Source: Isoetes taiwanensis (lineage: Eukaryota > Streptophyta > Lycopodiopsida > Isoetales > Isoetaceae). Taken from it: 64,000 bases of DNA. Shown here piece after piece: positions 44,156 to 56,494 of this stretch. The translations under genes were made by a program, and so were the position numbers. The notes below the pieces were generated by a model. That model saw only the letters and a program-made list of their open reading frames with translations, did no database searches and was not told the DNA's origin. The stretch lies in assembly GCA_021234155.1 (NCBI GenBank), contig JAJEKV010000200.1:216001-280000 (forward strand). Reading direction: 5' to 3'. Position 1 is the stretch's first letter; every line of letters begins with the position of its first letter.

Positions 44156-45769
44156 GAGGAAGAGGAAGAACACGATGCACCTTTAGCCCCCGAGAAACCT
44201 TTAATCATTGGGAGGAAGAGGGGCAGGCCAAAGAAGGAGATAACTCTTCATGATATCTGGCGAGGCGAGAAGAGCGTATGAGTTTGCTAGGTTACGTAAA
44301 GAAACGAGAAAGAAAACAACGCTAAGGAGAAGGAGGAGAAGCGACTTCGGGGCGAGAAGAAAAAGGCTTCTTGAGGAGAAGCGTCACGAAGGCCAAAGCC
44401 AACAAAGCAAAGGGGAAGAAGCCTAGTTCCACGGGCTTCTAGTGTCCTTGACTTAAAAGCGTCACCGTAAGCATTGCGGCGAGGGACATCACGGGAGGAA
44501 ATATACTTGAAGGTGTGCGGGTTTCTTGACACCGATTGCATAGCGAGGAATGGTTTCACGGGGAGGCGGGGATCGGAGTTGGACCATTTGCATCTGCGGT
44601 GTGTTTTCGGGATGGAGATGACAACCCCTAATTGATCAACTCCGTCTCAAGCATGCTCGGATTGGGTTGAGCATAAACCCCTGGCGGAGTAATCATGTGC
44701 AAGGCCCTAAAGGACCTGCGCTTGCATTGTTTTGACGGCATGCTTGGATATTGCCTTAAGGATATGGGCAAAATGCATTTTAAGTACTATGCCAAAGGGG
44801 TTAGTCGCGGAGGAAATGGAGAAAGGCAAGAATAAGTATGCCTTATATGGGCGCGGTGAAATCAAGGATTGTGTCACGCTAGACAATCGAAACTTGATCT
44901 GGCGCAAGCATTTCATATTGTACCATGGAAGAAAGCAAAGAACCCTAGTTTGTGCTACACCATAGCACGGATGTTAAGAACCAGAAAAGTTTATTCTATC
45001 TAGTGCTTGGGTGCTCCCATCCAATCCCGCACACATTAGCCAAGGCGAGTTGAGCGGCATGGCGCTTGACCCTCCACACCCACTCGGGCCTCCATCAAAG
45101 ATGTGCGCTGCTGCGTTATCTATGGTCTACCTAGTGGCGTTGTTCCCATCTGCAGAGTGGGGAAAAGAAGGCGAAGGGTTTGGGATGATGAGAACGATGC
45201 CGAGAAAATTAGATGAGCTTGATGGCTCATGCACTCCCCTCTCTAGTCCACGAAAGCGGTGATTCTCTTGATGATGGTTATGACCACGAGAGATTCCGGG
45301 AACCTTGCGTGGAGGACAGAGTATGAACAAAGAGACCCGACCTTCTTTCCACACGAGGATCCCGATTTCCTCCCTTCAAGATTACATCCCCTTAAATTTT
45401 AAAGATCATTCTTTATCTATTTCTTAGGCATAGTACGTTTTTTTTGAATATGTAGTATTTTCTCTATTTTATTATTTTATCATATTATTGACGAATTACT
45501 TGTTCATGTGTGTAGGTGCAAACAAGGACATTGATGAACTTAGTGAATCACTCTTTACCCCCTTCATAGATGTTGATTACGATGGCTCGATTGATGAGCA
45601 AAAGGAAATTGATAATACATTAGAGAATGTTCTAGACGTTGAGAATGGCCCATTTTTTGATGCATTGGAGATGGCGAAGCATGCAGGAAGGAACATCTTA
45701 GAGCTGCAAGTTTCATTAAAAAATGTTTATGATATTCTTGAGGAATGCTTCAACTGCTATGGACGATGA
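44156..45769 (+). pseudogene. Fossil HUH endonuclease gene (Replitron-like transposon)
   Basis: Fragments in several frames give an AT-hook (GRKRGRPKK, core at 44222-44230), then EEIYLKVCGFLDTDCIARNG, GSELDHLHLRCVFGMEMTTP with an H-hydrophobic-H motif (44585-44593), GYCLKDMGKMHFKYYAKGVS with a Y-x-x-K motif (44749-44760), EEMEKGKNKYALYGRGEIKD, and a C-terminal acidic part (45515-45769). HUH then Y-x-x-K about 55 residues later is the order of rolling-circle Rep nucleases. Eukaryotic transposons with such a domain and little else are called Replitrons. Stops and frameshifts throughout show it is dead. Confidence 0.6.
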
Positions 45770-46795
45770 GCAGCGTGAAAGTCTCCACACGTGAAGCGGC
45801 GTGTGTTCGGTGAGATGAGCAGGTGTTCGTGCTCTTTTAGTGCGAAACCTTAAAGGATTGACTATGCTCACTCGAGAGCACCCACAGACCATGGGTGCAT
45901 AGAGTTGTGTCTAGAACATTGTGCTCTTGGTGTTTTGCTATTCAGAGAGTGGCCAACTAAATAAAAGATGTTTTGTATGCTTCCATATGATGACTTTGTA
46001 TGTCTCAAATAATTTAAAGCACATACATTTGTGCATGAGCAAATTGCATTTTAAGTTGTCTCTTATGCTTTATGTTTTATGATTTTCTTATATGAAATTA
46101 TTTAATTAAAAAAAAAAAGAAAAACACACAAAAAAACACACCAAAAAAAAATAAACACACCAAAAAAATTTTTATACACACCAAAAAAATTTTTACATTA
46201 AATTTTATCTTTTTTTTTTTTTTTTTTTCAAAAGTTTGTCACCAAAAAAAATTTTTACATTAAATTTTTATCTTTTTTTTTTTTTTTTTTAAAAGTTTGT
46301 TTGGGTGTGTTATGGCAGTTCTTGTGTTTTCTGTTAGGAAAAAAATCAAAAAGCACGATGTGTAGCATATGAGCTCTATTTTGAAAATCTTCCTCTAGAT
46401 TTTTAATCCAGTCAATGCATACAGGGGCTAATTCGATTCCAGGCAAACCTTGTAATGACCTGATCTAGACCCCTCACCTACTTGGATAGAAACCTAGTGT
46501 CAACTGAGTTCCTATATTGTCTTCTTACCACAGGCATAAATCTGAAGTTTGTCTCAGAAATTTCTCAAAAGTTTGAATCAACCAGTGATTTGGATTCTAG
46601 GTTTTGTAATATTTTATATTTTCTCTAAGATGCCAGCTTTAAGATGCTACCAACCATGATCAAGTTGATTAAAGAGTTGAATCTCATAATCCGCCAACTA
46701 TGTAAAGATCCAACTTGTAGTGAAACTCCAGTGATCTGGTTTCCCAAGTTTGTAGTATTTTATGCTTGGCTAGTGATACCAATGTCCAGCTCTGC
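45770..46795. other. No gene; duplicated A/T tract
   Basis: Post-gene sequence of the HUH relic. An (ACACCAAAAAAA)n/poly-T stretch at 46125-46300 includes a near-exact duplication of about 65 bp (46172-46235 and 46238-46303). No further feature. Confidence 0.5.
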
Positions 46796-46800
46796 GCTTC

Positions 46801-46910
46801 GGTGCATGGTTCAGTGGTAGGATATTAATCCTGCCACAATTGAGGTCACGGATTCCAATACGGATTCAAGATTGGCCAACTTACTTGACGTTGCACAAGT
46901 AATAATTAAT
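46801..46910 (+). other. tRNA-Gly(GCC)-derived sequence, possible SINE
   Basis: GGTGCATGGTTCAGTGGTAG, then TCCTGCCAC and GGTCACGGATTCCAATAC, follow the D arm/A box, GCC anticodon arm and T arm/B box of plant tRNA-Gly. Acceptor pairing is lost, so it is not a working tRNA. It continues with GACGTTGCACAAGTAATAAT and an AT-rich end, which faintly recalls the LINE tail signal. A short SINE is possible. Confidence 0.5.
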
Positions 46911-47430
46911 CATCATTCATTTAAATTGGGATTATGTCTATTTTAACGCCGTATAGACTTAATATCGAACTTTTTAGGCCTAACATATTTTTGGTGTGTA
47001 AAACCAGCATAGGACAAGCCATCTGCCTGAAACAACAACTTCTTCTTCAAAAAAGACAATTTTTGTTTTTAGAACACAATTTGAATATATGTTAGAGTCA
47101 TTAAAATATTTTCCACTTTGGATATAGGAAGCCCTGGATGCTATTCATTGGTATCTGGCCACCATATCAATCTTGGCTTTCCTCAACTTTATTCACGGTA
47201 TCTTTGGAATCCATAACATCTTGATGTATTATCTTTTGCAAAAGGTTGAATCTATTGAAATGGAAACCTTCATATTTGTGTAATTTAATGGTTGCTACGT
47301 GGCACTCTATATTAGTTTTTGCAAAATCCTACGTGACACTCTATCTTGAGTTTGTTTGTTAGATTCAAGAGTCCCATAGGCAGGTTATCGATAGGTTGTC
47401 GAGAACTCCACCTAGACCTCTAACAATTAT
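46911..47430. other. No gene recognised
   Basis: AT-rich spacer. TTTTAACGCCGTATAGAC at 46940-46958 could be a LINE tail signal on -, but no hairpin or simple repeat confirms it. Confidence 0.4.
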
Positions 47431-47435
47431 TATCT

Positions 47436-47780
47436 ATTACCATGAAGGGATTAGTGCTCAAAGTAAAGCTTTTGTTCATGAGGTGTGAATTCTTCCCTCT
47501 TGATTCCAGGCCTTGGACAGTTCAGCCTCCCGAGTCTATAATGCTTTCCACAATGCTCTAATCCTAAAGGAAGCAACCAATGTGATATATTCAGTCCATA
47601 GTACATATCAGTTTTTGTTTAATCTAACATTTGTATTGTAAAGAATGGGTTTATTATATTACCTGTCAAAATGGACATCTAGCTCCATGTTATGATTCCA
47701 TGCTTGGTCACAATTTTTCTAAGCTTATCATCCTCATCGAGAAACCAACGATGTTTTTTAAGCCTTTCAAAGTTTGCCAT
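47436..47780 (-). pseudogene. R2R3-MYB pseudogene, exons 1 and 2 only
   Basis: Exon 1 (47663-47780) reads WFLDEDDKLRKIVTKHGIIT then WS and a stop. Exon 2 (47436-47566) reads GLEHCGKHYRLGRLNCPRPG and KREEFTPHEQKLYFEH then a stop. The third R2 Trp is Gly and exon 3 is missing. Intron positions match the other copies, so it is a DNA-level duplicate that has decayed for longer. Confidence 0.85.
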
Positions 47781-47799
47781 GGACTTAGCAAAAATGGTA

Positions 47800-48461
47800 A
47801 AAAGGGCAAATTCTGACCCTTAAAAAGGAAGCAGGCTAGGATATCTTTTTTCTCCATATGCATTCAAAGGACAAATAATAAATACATATATCATACATAT
47901 ATCCCGTGGGCACTGAAGGACCATTAGGAAGGAGAATTTAAGAGTTTTTTACCATTATCAAATCCATTGGTGCACAATTTTTCCAACTTGTTGATTTAGT
48001 TTGTTGCAATTTGGAGACTAAGAAGAAGTCCTCCATGCCTTACCAAAAGATAGATGTAGACCAAGCTCCCAATGGGATTGATGTCATGGCGTGTCATCCT
48101 TTTCGCATTCACAAATGCCCACATTGTCTTCGTGTAGGATGTAGAACCCTTCACCTACCCAATAAATAAAATAGACGTTTTTACAATTATTGTCCTTGCA
48201 ACAAAGGATTTCATAACCAACCTCTTTAGGTAGTTTGACTAGCAAATTCCTTCTGTTGTTACAAAATACCAAAGTCAAATTACAAAACGTTTTAGCTTGT
48301 TCGATTTATCTACTTTTTTCTTGGAAAGGATGTAGATATCTAGATGTTGGGTATGAAAGGGCTAAAGGATTTATTAGAACATTAAACTTTCATATAGGGA
48401 GAGGGTCCGGAAGGTTAACTTTTTGCTACTTGTGTCTAGCAAGAAAAGGATATCGTACTAA

Positions 48462-48492
<31 letters not shown>

Positions 48493-49620
48493 GGGGTTCA
48501 GATGTGCAAGAAAGGACTTCCCAACATTTGATCTTTAAAGATGTGAGTGAGCGTTGAATTTCTCTGGGTTGGGCGTTATATTTGAGTGGCATGCACCCAC
48601 TTGAAGAGCGCTTTAATATCTATAAAAATGTTGAGACAAGTCAACATGTTCTTTACACACGTTACTTCAAAACTAGCTACTTCATGCTCTTGAGACAAAT
48701 TAAATTGTAAATGTTTTGTTAACCTTTTACAATCACAACAAAATAAAATCGAAGTAACAAAATAGATACATTTCTTCAAGTTGTGGAATATTGAAGCGAA
48801 TGACACACAAAAACATTTTGAAACGTATATGATCGTTTCATATGAATCGTTGCTTTATGGAATATTTCATGCAATAATCCTTATTGAGCAACCACAACCA
48901 TCTCTCCAAAATCAAAATGGGGTCAAACTCCAATTTCCACCTCATAAACTCCAATTTCCACGCCACCCTATGATTATTGAACCATAGTGTGGAAGTTAAC
49001 AATGTCAACTCCGGTTATATAAGGATTTGGATGTTGCCGGTGACCCCACTAATGGCACTAATCCTGGCCCGAAATAACATATATGTGCATCGCGACAAAA
49101 AAGAATCTTGGGGATTTGAACCCCACCGACTAGATTTGGCACCATTCTTCAATATATGCAGTTGTAACAAAATAATGATGATGATGATAATAACAATAAT
49201 AATCTATTGTACTATTCATATTTGATCAGAAGCCACCTTTATTCGTGAAAGACCTAAGATAGGGTGGAGTTGAACCTAAACTACTCCTTCAATGCAAATG
49301 CCTAAACCCTAAAGCACCATACCTGGATAAACCTGAAAGGCCTATCATTGGCAAACCTATTTCAAGCACTCACACTTCATATGCCCTCACTTGGAGGTAC
49401 TTCATTTTGGACACAAATGAGCGACCAAGAGCCAATATGCTACGATGGATCTAATATTACAACGCCAGGTTACATCATGCCTAAGGTGATGGCATGATGT
49501 ATCATACCATTACTATCATCCCTAAGGTGATGGCACTTTAGGCTCCAATTGAAAGTCCATGGAAGCACCGGCCTACCTTTGCAATGAATTTATTTCCTAT
49601 TCTTTCAACAAATGTAATTT
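47800..49620. other. No firm gene; T run and tRNA-like arms
   Basis: A run of about 30 T lies at 48463-48492. At 49112-49128 GGGGATTTGAACCCC forms a T-arm-like hairpin (B box on -), and 49262-49280 has a similar GGAGTTGAACC. They may be degraded tRNA-derived repeats. (AAT/GATGAT)n lies at 49172-49203. No coding sequence could be supported. Confidence 0.35.
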
Positions 49621-49624
49621 CTCC

Positions 49625-49720
49625 CTGTGCTTGAAGAATTGTTTTGAATTGAATTAAATTTAGTTAGATTGAATCGAATCTCAAGAGTTGAATTGAATTT
49701 TATCGTCCACTGAAACCAAA
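49625..49720 (-). mobile_element. LINE 3' tail remnant
   Basis: On -, CAGTGGACGATAAAATTC is followed by AATTC-type repeats (GAATTGAATTAAATTTAG on +). This matches the terminal signal and microsatellite tail of the LINE copies elsewhere. The upstream hairpin is degraded. Nothing else of the element could be recognised. Confidence 0.55.
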
Positions 49721-50970
49721 ATGGAAATAGAGAACACAACAGACCTATAACTGTCTAAGATTAAAAGGCCCCTCACTCTAAAGGGTTTTTGGGGGGGAAA
49801 AAGATAAGTAGTAATCTCAGCGATAAACTCCATATTTCTACATGTTAAATCTTTGAAGGATGCAACTAATCTCGCATGTCGGTTACCTTACGGATATATA
49901 ATGCTATACTGAAGCCACACGGAAAGCGACACATGAAGCAATTGGTTTAAGTGTCTTGGGCGGCATATTATGCCTGATAATATGCTTCGTGCACAGGTGT
50001 GTGTGGCACTCATCTTCAATATCCCATTATTTACAAAGGAATTTGAGTTTCATGGCATCCCCATGAACTATTTTCCACTTCATGTTTGACGGAATTATCA
50101 AAGCTTCACACTAAATTCAATGTTCACCAATCAAACAAAGCAACTTAGCTAGGCACAATTTAGAAACATACAAGCAAACAAAGATCTATGCATCTATAAT
50201 TATTTGTTTGCCTTATTCATTCAACCAGCATATCTTAACTTTTCAAGTAATGTAGCAATGGTCATTGACCAAATACCGTTTGACTCAACTCCACGGACAT
50301 AATCGGACACGGCTAAAGGACAAGCGGCAAAGAAAGCACACAGCTAGCATGCGTATGGATTTTAACAATCGTAGCCTCTGGAGAAGTATGTGATCGAGAA
50401 TTCTGATTGTCTATGTTTCTTAAGATACATGTACCTTTCTTGGGGATCTGGAACAAGGCTCAATGAAAATAAGGACTAAAATGTAGATAATTAAGATGAA
50501 GAGAATGCAAATGATAGTATGGCTTCGAAATCTGAAAGCTTGGCATAAAGAGTAATGAAGTAACAACCATGGTTCAAACTGTACGACACTAAGTGATGCG
50601 ATTGATATTTCTAGAAGACTGAAGACAACTGAGAGTAAAGAAGAAACATCAAAAGACACCATGGGGGAAGATGAAACAGAAAGGTATTTTTCTGCATGCT
50701 TGTCATGTGTTATTCATGATTTAATTTCTTTACACGCATATATGAAAATTGCACTAGGTGTGGCTTCGTTTCACGCAATGTATTCGCGCAGGGTGCGCTT
50801 TCAAAATTTGTTTCTTGTATCTTATAAGTGTTTGCTTGCTTTATACAAACATAATCTGGTTTCCCCGAAAATTTTGTCTTCGATTTGAATGTGGTGCTCT
50901 ACAAAATGTTGCCTAAATCCTTCACTTTATTTCGTTGTGCAATTTGATCATCTATGGAATATACAAATAT
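49721..50970. other. No gene recognised
   Basis: Mixed AT-rich sequence. The ORFs at 50420-50888 on both strands overlap one another and look fortuitous. Confidence 0.4.
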
Positions 50971-50974
50971 TACA

Positions 50975-51230
50975 GGAAGTTTTGAAAGTAGTACCCGAAC
51001 TAGATAGAGATTGGGCATCTGTATGGAATCAAAGAAAATGTGCTTCATTTAAAAATCCAAAGGAAATATTTGTGAAATGCTTGCGCAACATGATGGATGA
51101 CTTGGGTGTTGAGGAGAAGGAAGGCATCATCACGGTTGATGATGACACTTTGAAGTGTTGCTTCAAGCAGTCACAGTCACTAAATCCACCATCCTATCAT
51201 CCTGATATGTTGAGCACAGATGATTTTCTA
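50975..51230 (+). pseudogene. Possible single exon, unknown protein
   Basis: After a TATTACAG acceptor, an open block reads EVLKVVPELDRDWASVWNQR, then KNPKEIFVKCLRNMMDDLGV and DDDTLKCCFKQSQ, ending in a poly-T stretch. Composition is protein-like, but I do not recognise it. An upstream ATG block (50661) has a donor in an incompatible phase, so I cannot connect them. Confidence 0.3.
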
Positions 51231-51239
51231 CTTCGCTTT

Positions 51240-51845
51240 TTTTTTCTTTTTTTTTTTTTTGGAGGGGGAGGGGGAGAGAGGGAAGAGAAACTTATGTTAA
51301 AAAACAAAATAAAAATTATATAGAGATGCTAAAGAGGGCAAAGAAAATCACCGTCTTTTTTAGAACATATATATTTATTCCAAGCAAACCTTGACAATTG
51401 TTCCTATTTCATTGCCACCCCAAACAAAATTACGAATCGTTGCAACAATCTTTCTAAATTTAGAAGCTGAAGCTAGCAAATGCAAAAGAAACATATACAT
51501 CTGCATTGTTCAGGACAGATTTAGAAACCTGAACTCATCCCACCAGTGATAGTTTTACACCTCTCTACTACAACAAATGTTTCTGCAAGCCTAAAATAAC
51601 TTAATCACATGAGAAATGCCAATCCCAAAGGGACCTCTAGAAGTCAGGTCACTATATTAGAAGGAACCACAGTTCAAGGGTATTGGTGCACACAAACAAG
51701 GACTCGTGCATTTAAAGTGCTAAAAAACAGTCAATTAAGCAAGCAATCAGAAGCCAAAGAGAAGATGTCTAAGAACTGCTTGGTCTTAGACAAGTTGACT
51801 TCAATAGCCTCCACGGAAGAAAAAAGTGTAATAGATGCCTTGGCT
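51240..51845. other. No gene recognised
   Basis: It starts with a T run and (GGGGGA)n at 51238-51285. The ORF at 51609-51914 is antisense to the LINE that follows. No other feature. Confidence 0.4.
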
Positions 51846-51849
51846 GGTA

Positions 51850-53780
51850 AAAATTATCGCAAGCCATTAACCATACTCAAACTTTGGAGTAGGGAGTCAT
51901 CCACCGTGTGTTGAAAGAGCTGTGATATGCCCTCCACAACAATGGTGAGGAGAAAGGGTGCAAGAGGATACCCTTGTCTATTACCACTCTCCATGAGGAA
52001 AGTTTTCGAAGGTCCACCCTGGAATAAAACAATGGCCTTAGCAGACTTCAATGATTTTGACATTGTTGCGCAGAAAGTAGGCCAAACTCCAATTTGTGTA
52101 TAATTTGCAATAGAAAGGACCAAGAGACATTGTCATAAGCTTTGGTGAAATCAAGTTTAACATACGCAAGTTGTTGCCCAGTCCACCGTGCCCAATACAT
52201 TCCTTCATAAGCAGTTGCTATATTGTCAAGTATGTGGCATCTAGGCAAGAAGCCAGGTTGTTTCCGACTAAAAGAATCTCTGAGTATAAGCTTCAACCTT
52301 GCTGCATACATCTTAATGATTTTGTGAACCACCAGTAGCAGCGTAATGGGCTTTCAGTGAGAAATCGTCCTGGGCTCTTTGACTTTAGGACTCAAAGTGT
52401 TCAAGATATTGTCCAACTAATGAGACTGCAGAAGATCTTGATATGCCTGCTATAACAAGTCAAACGTCCACTGCCAAGAAACCGTAAAGAACTCTACCAT
52501 CCGGCCTGGACACTTATCATTGGCCAACATCCTCGAGCTCAAGCATGGTGAGTGGAGCTTCTAAACACTGCTGCTCATCGAGAGAAGTTATAGGAGAGAC
52601 TTTAGAGAGTATAATGTTAGGAAATAGTTTTCTCCTCCAAGAAGAAACAAAAGTGCGCTGAAAAGAACTGTTTTAACTGTCGTAGAGAGGAGATGACATC
52701 TCGTCACACTAGAGGGAGGATAGAATAGAGCTCTGACGCTATATACGAGCAGATTTGAAGAAAACATTTGAGCACTTATCCCCATCTTTGAGCCACGAAA
52801 GACTACTTTTAGTTTGTCCACTCTCAGCTCCCAACTCTCACATCTGCTTAGCTAATTTATTTCTCGTGCATGATCATCGTTTTGAATACTGAGCTGCACC
52901 AATTCATCATATTTCTTCATCAATGTGGCTCTTTCATGTCGCACCTGCTCACGACCCTGGTGCTTGGCAAACGATCTAACATTGGCTAAAGCAGGCACGA
53001 GGGTTCTCATGAGGCTCGCCAAGGATGAGTTATTCTCCCAAATATACTTGTAACCCTCACAGAAGTCCTCATGTGCCAACTACTGAGTATTAAGTCTGAA
53101 ATGGTCTTGCCTTGAGCAGTGTATTCTATAATCTGAGGATGATAACCGGGCACTATTTATAGCACATAATACTTGCAATAAAGCCCAACAAGCCTGTATT
53201 GCGTGTGTGTGTGTGTGGCATAACACCTGTCATGCCTAGATGCAACACATGTGATTGAGAGCCACGGAACTTCAAGGAAGTCGTACTCAATAAGGATATT
53301 CTCCTATTATTAGTTCTCCAACTCTGACGATAATGTTGCCATCATGAAGCATCGTGCTGCGTCCTTAACCATGTTAAGTCCTTGAGAAGCTATCATGCCA
53401 CATTGTCCCTCCACTTTTTTTGTTTTGTGCCTCAAAGAAGACCACATAGATGCCCTCAGGCTAGAGACATTGGAGGCATAAATGTTGATAATACCCCATT
53501 CGCCCCTCTTGCTTCCATTTAATGATTACCCATACGCCACATTTGTCCTTTCTTTTAAAAACTACCCTAGTGTCCAAAGACCAAGAAATGGCGATCTCCA
53601 AAAGAAACATTTGCTAACCCTACATGTTGTCGTCCCATAAAGATTTAACAATCCACCAACATAACCTACGTGACATTTGTGCTCTTGTAAGCAGAGAATC
53701 TGCGAGCAAGTCTTCTTACCACCTATGCAGCCCCTAGATCTTTTTTTATGGGAAAGGCTTTCAAGAGAGGTCATGACTCG
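51850..53780 (-). pseudogene. L1-type LINE of a different subfamily, heavily decayed
   Basis: Read on -, the endonuclease trace is ILCLQEHKCHVGYVGGLLNL (53562-53774). A linker helix region follows (52852-53079, HQGREQVRHERATLMKKYDE). RT then has VVHKIIKMYAARLKLILRDS, KQPGFLPRCHILDNIATAYE, LAYVKLDFTKAYDNVSWSFL (52048-52332) and NRQGYPLAPFLLTIVVEGIS (51854-52010). The catalytic YxDD block is not found. The element differs in sequence from LINE-1, -2 and -3. Confidence 0.7.
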
Positions 53781-54294
53781 GGTGCAACGAGAAATTCATC
53801 GAAGATTAAAAAAAAGACTCACCGGTCAATATGCCACTAGTGAATAAGCCACAAGATTAGAAAGATAAAGATGATGTTAAATAGGCCTTTCACTTTGTGG
53901 AGGAGCCACATCCTTTTGAATCCATTGACTAAAGTGTTGTTGTGACGAACCCTTCACAGGATCATTTGTTTTCCATGCAGTTTGAGGACGTAGAGAAGCG
54001 ATAGTCCAGTTTGCCATGGGTACCTCTACTGTAGTTGAAGGCTCATGAACCTCACTGTAGATGGCCTAGAGGAGGCTCTCAACCTCTGACCATTTTCTTC
54101 ATGCCCAGCTCCTTTAAGAGTACCCACTTTTTCACAAATCAAGGCTGAGTGCCTTTTATAATTTACTGTTGAGGGTATCTCGAAAGACTTCTGGGATGTG
54201 TCAATCTTCCCAGCGTATACAAATGCCACCACCGTCAGGGAGTCCCTCACAGCACAGGGAATTTGAGCGCCCATATAGGGCCTCTCAACGCCTA

Positions 54295-54478
54295 CTACAA
54301 GGGTTTTTCCTCCTACATGGGGGGTTTTTTCATCCCAGTGGTAGAGACACATTGTCTGGGGTTTTACGTGGTTTTCTTTTGTGTTTGGAAACTTTCCGCT
54401 ATATTGTAAAACCGTCTCGTAGGCCAGTTGGCCTCTGTGGACGTTAAAATATACTTCCTTCCTTCCTTCCTTCCTTCT
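54295..54478 (+). mobile_element. LINE 3' end only, (TTCC)n tail
   Basis: GGGTTTTTCCTCC...GGGGGGTTTTTTCATCC resembles the LINE-1/-2 3' UTR. It is followed at 54421-54434 by AGGCC-AGTT-GGCCT, TGTGGACGTTAAAATATAC and (TTCC)n. Coding sequence is absent, so this is a severely 5'-truncated copy. Confidence 0.7.
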
Positions 54479-54479
54479 G

Positions 54480-56490
54480 ATCTGAAATCCGGACCCCTAA
54501 TTCAATTAAATCCGTCTTGATTCCTTCATTTCGGTCCATTAGCATGCTTGGCCTTTCGAGTCATATTAGGATGCCTCCAAAAGTTCTAGCTCCTTCTGTG
54601 ACGACTCCATTGCAGGGAAAAGCCGTTGTTGCAGCCCATGCTTAGCAGTCAGATTCATCATGGTTACTTTTGGCTTACTCTAGACCTTCTCATTATAGAA
54701 TTCTTATTATTTAGTTTTAGGATAAGCTATGGACATTCAGGGACATAGCCCAAATTCTGTAAGGCAGTGCGCAACACAGGTTTGGGTACGAAGGAGAAGT
54801 TTTAGTAGGTTAGAGTAGCTTGTTGAGAATTTTGATTGCATATTTGAATTCAACGTGTTCGAATTAGTAAAAAACAAGTCTCAAACCTGTTAAAAATTGA
54901 ATGTTTTCTTTTGGCAAAAAAATAACTCGTTATCACTTCTGCTGATAACTCCTTATACGTGATTTTCGCGTTAGCCGTTAGCTAACTACTAACTGCTAAC
55001 TCCCAACTATGAAGGCAACTGCCACCAGCTGCAGTAGCACCAAACTAGTCACCTTCAAGTACTACCTCCAATCTTACACTCTGAGATTCATCCTTTTTGT
55101 TCGAACTTAGTTCCCTTTCTAGTGTTCCTCAAGTGTTAGGGAGCACGCATCCAATTGCTAGAAACCCGACCTGAGTAGCTCAAGTCTTTGGAGATTTAGC
55201 GATTGATCTGCCCTCCAGATTCTTCCGCCGTAGATGTAGAACTGTGAAACGATAGACCTCCTGGGTGAGATTCAGATGCTGGAGTGGCCTGGCCCCTAAA
55301 GTTTACTACCGAAAGAACCAAGGAGTCATTGTTGCAGAGAGGGGGCTTTACTGACAGCTCTCACGTCAGAGAATTTATCAATTTTAGACACAAAACCATG
55401 GAGAAGCCAGCCTCCAGGGCAATATTCAAGAATTGAAGTGACCGAAAGTGATTGATTAAGCTACATCTGAAAGCTGCAAGAACTCCACCACCAAAGGTCG
55501 GTGCAATTTGCTTTAATACTGCTTTTCGTCGGATGTTTCTATCTTCTTTTCTGCTCCTAGTGATATCATGTAAGATAGGGAAAATTGACATGGAACTTGA
55601 GAACATTGTCCTCCTAGAAAAAAAGACTATTTTGGTATAATATAGAACCATCACAATTTGAAATATACTTGTACTTTACATCAAAGTATTAAATATATAT
55701 ATAATTGGATTAAAACTTTGCAATATTTTTGGCATTCATGTTGTCCAATTTGAAGAGATAGAGTCCTTAATTTGCTTTATTTCAGTATTGTAAAATATAC
55801 AATGATTGCTATATTTCTGTCAACTAAATCGCGCCAGACGCGATGTTCTTGTTTTTATTTCCCCGCTTGACATTTCTTATTTATGTATCTCAATAGAGGC
55901 CTTAGAGAAACTGTTCAAAAATAAGCATTAGAGGTTTGATAGGATCACTTAAGGGCCCAACCTATGCCAGCATGGAAAACCCATGACCAACCCCTATTTC
56001 GGCATGTACAGGCTTTTTTATCCAGGCCTAAGAGTTTGTTCCACGTGTCATTCATCTGCAGGCTCGGCAAGATCCGCATCTGCTTGAACTCAGGGTTCGT
56101 GGGTTGGAGGGAAATTATTGCAACTCCATCCGCCCTAATTTACTGCCTAAACTTTTGTATTTTTTCCCTCTCTATGAAGACTCTGTCCCCCTCCATAGCG
56201 CCAAGCTCTGTGAGGTATTCTTTACAAGCTCAGTGAGGTTTAAGCATTGTAAACTTTATCATTTGATGTACTCCTAAACTCTTCTTTTCTTGCTTTCAGA
56301 TGGCAATTAGTTCAATCACAATTGAATTCGATTAAGGCTGTTTCAATGTCTTTGTTGGAAGCTTCATTACTCTTCAACCTGCTTTATGGGGTGAATTTCT
56401 GGGACAAATGATGCACATTGGAGGGCCATAGTTGTCGGATTTGAGTGTAAAGGAGATTTTATGTCTTGGTTAAACATGTCTATACCCATA
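54480..56490. other. No gene recognised
   Basis: AT-rich intergenic sequence. Nothing could be supported on either strand. Confidence 0.45.
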
Positions 56491-56494
56491 TGTT

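Noticed and set aside
54026-54352. 108-codon - ORF
   Set aside because: It overlaps a LINE 3' end read on + (TTTTTTCATCC, hairpin, tail), so it is probably an antisense shadow.
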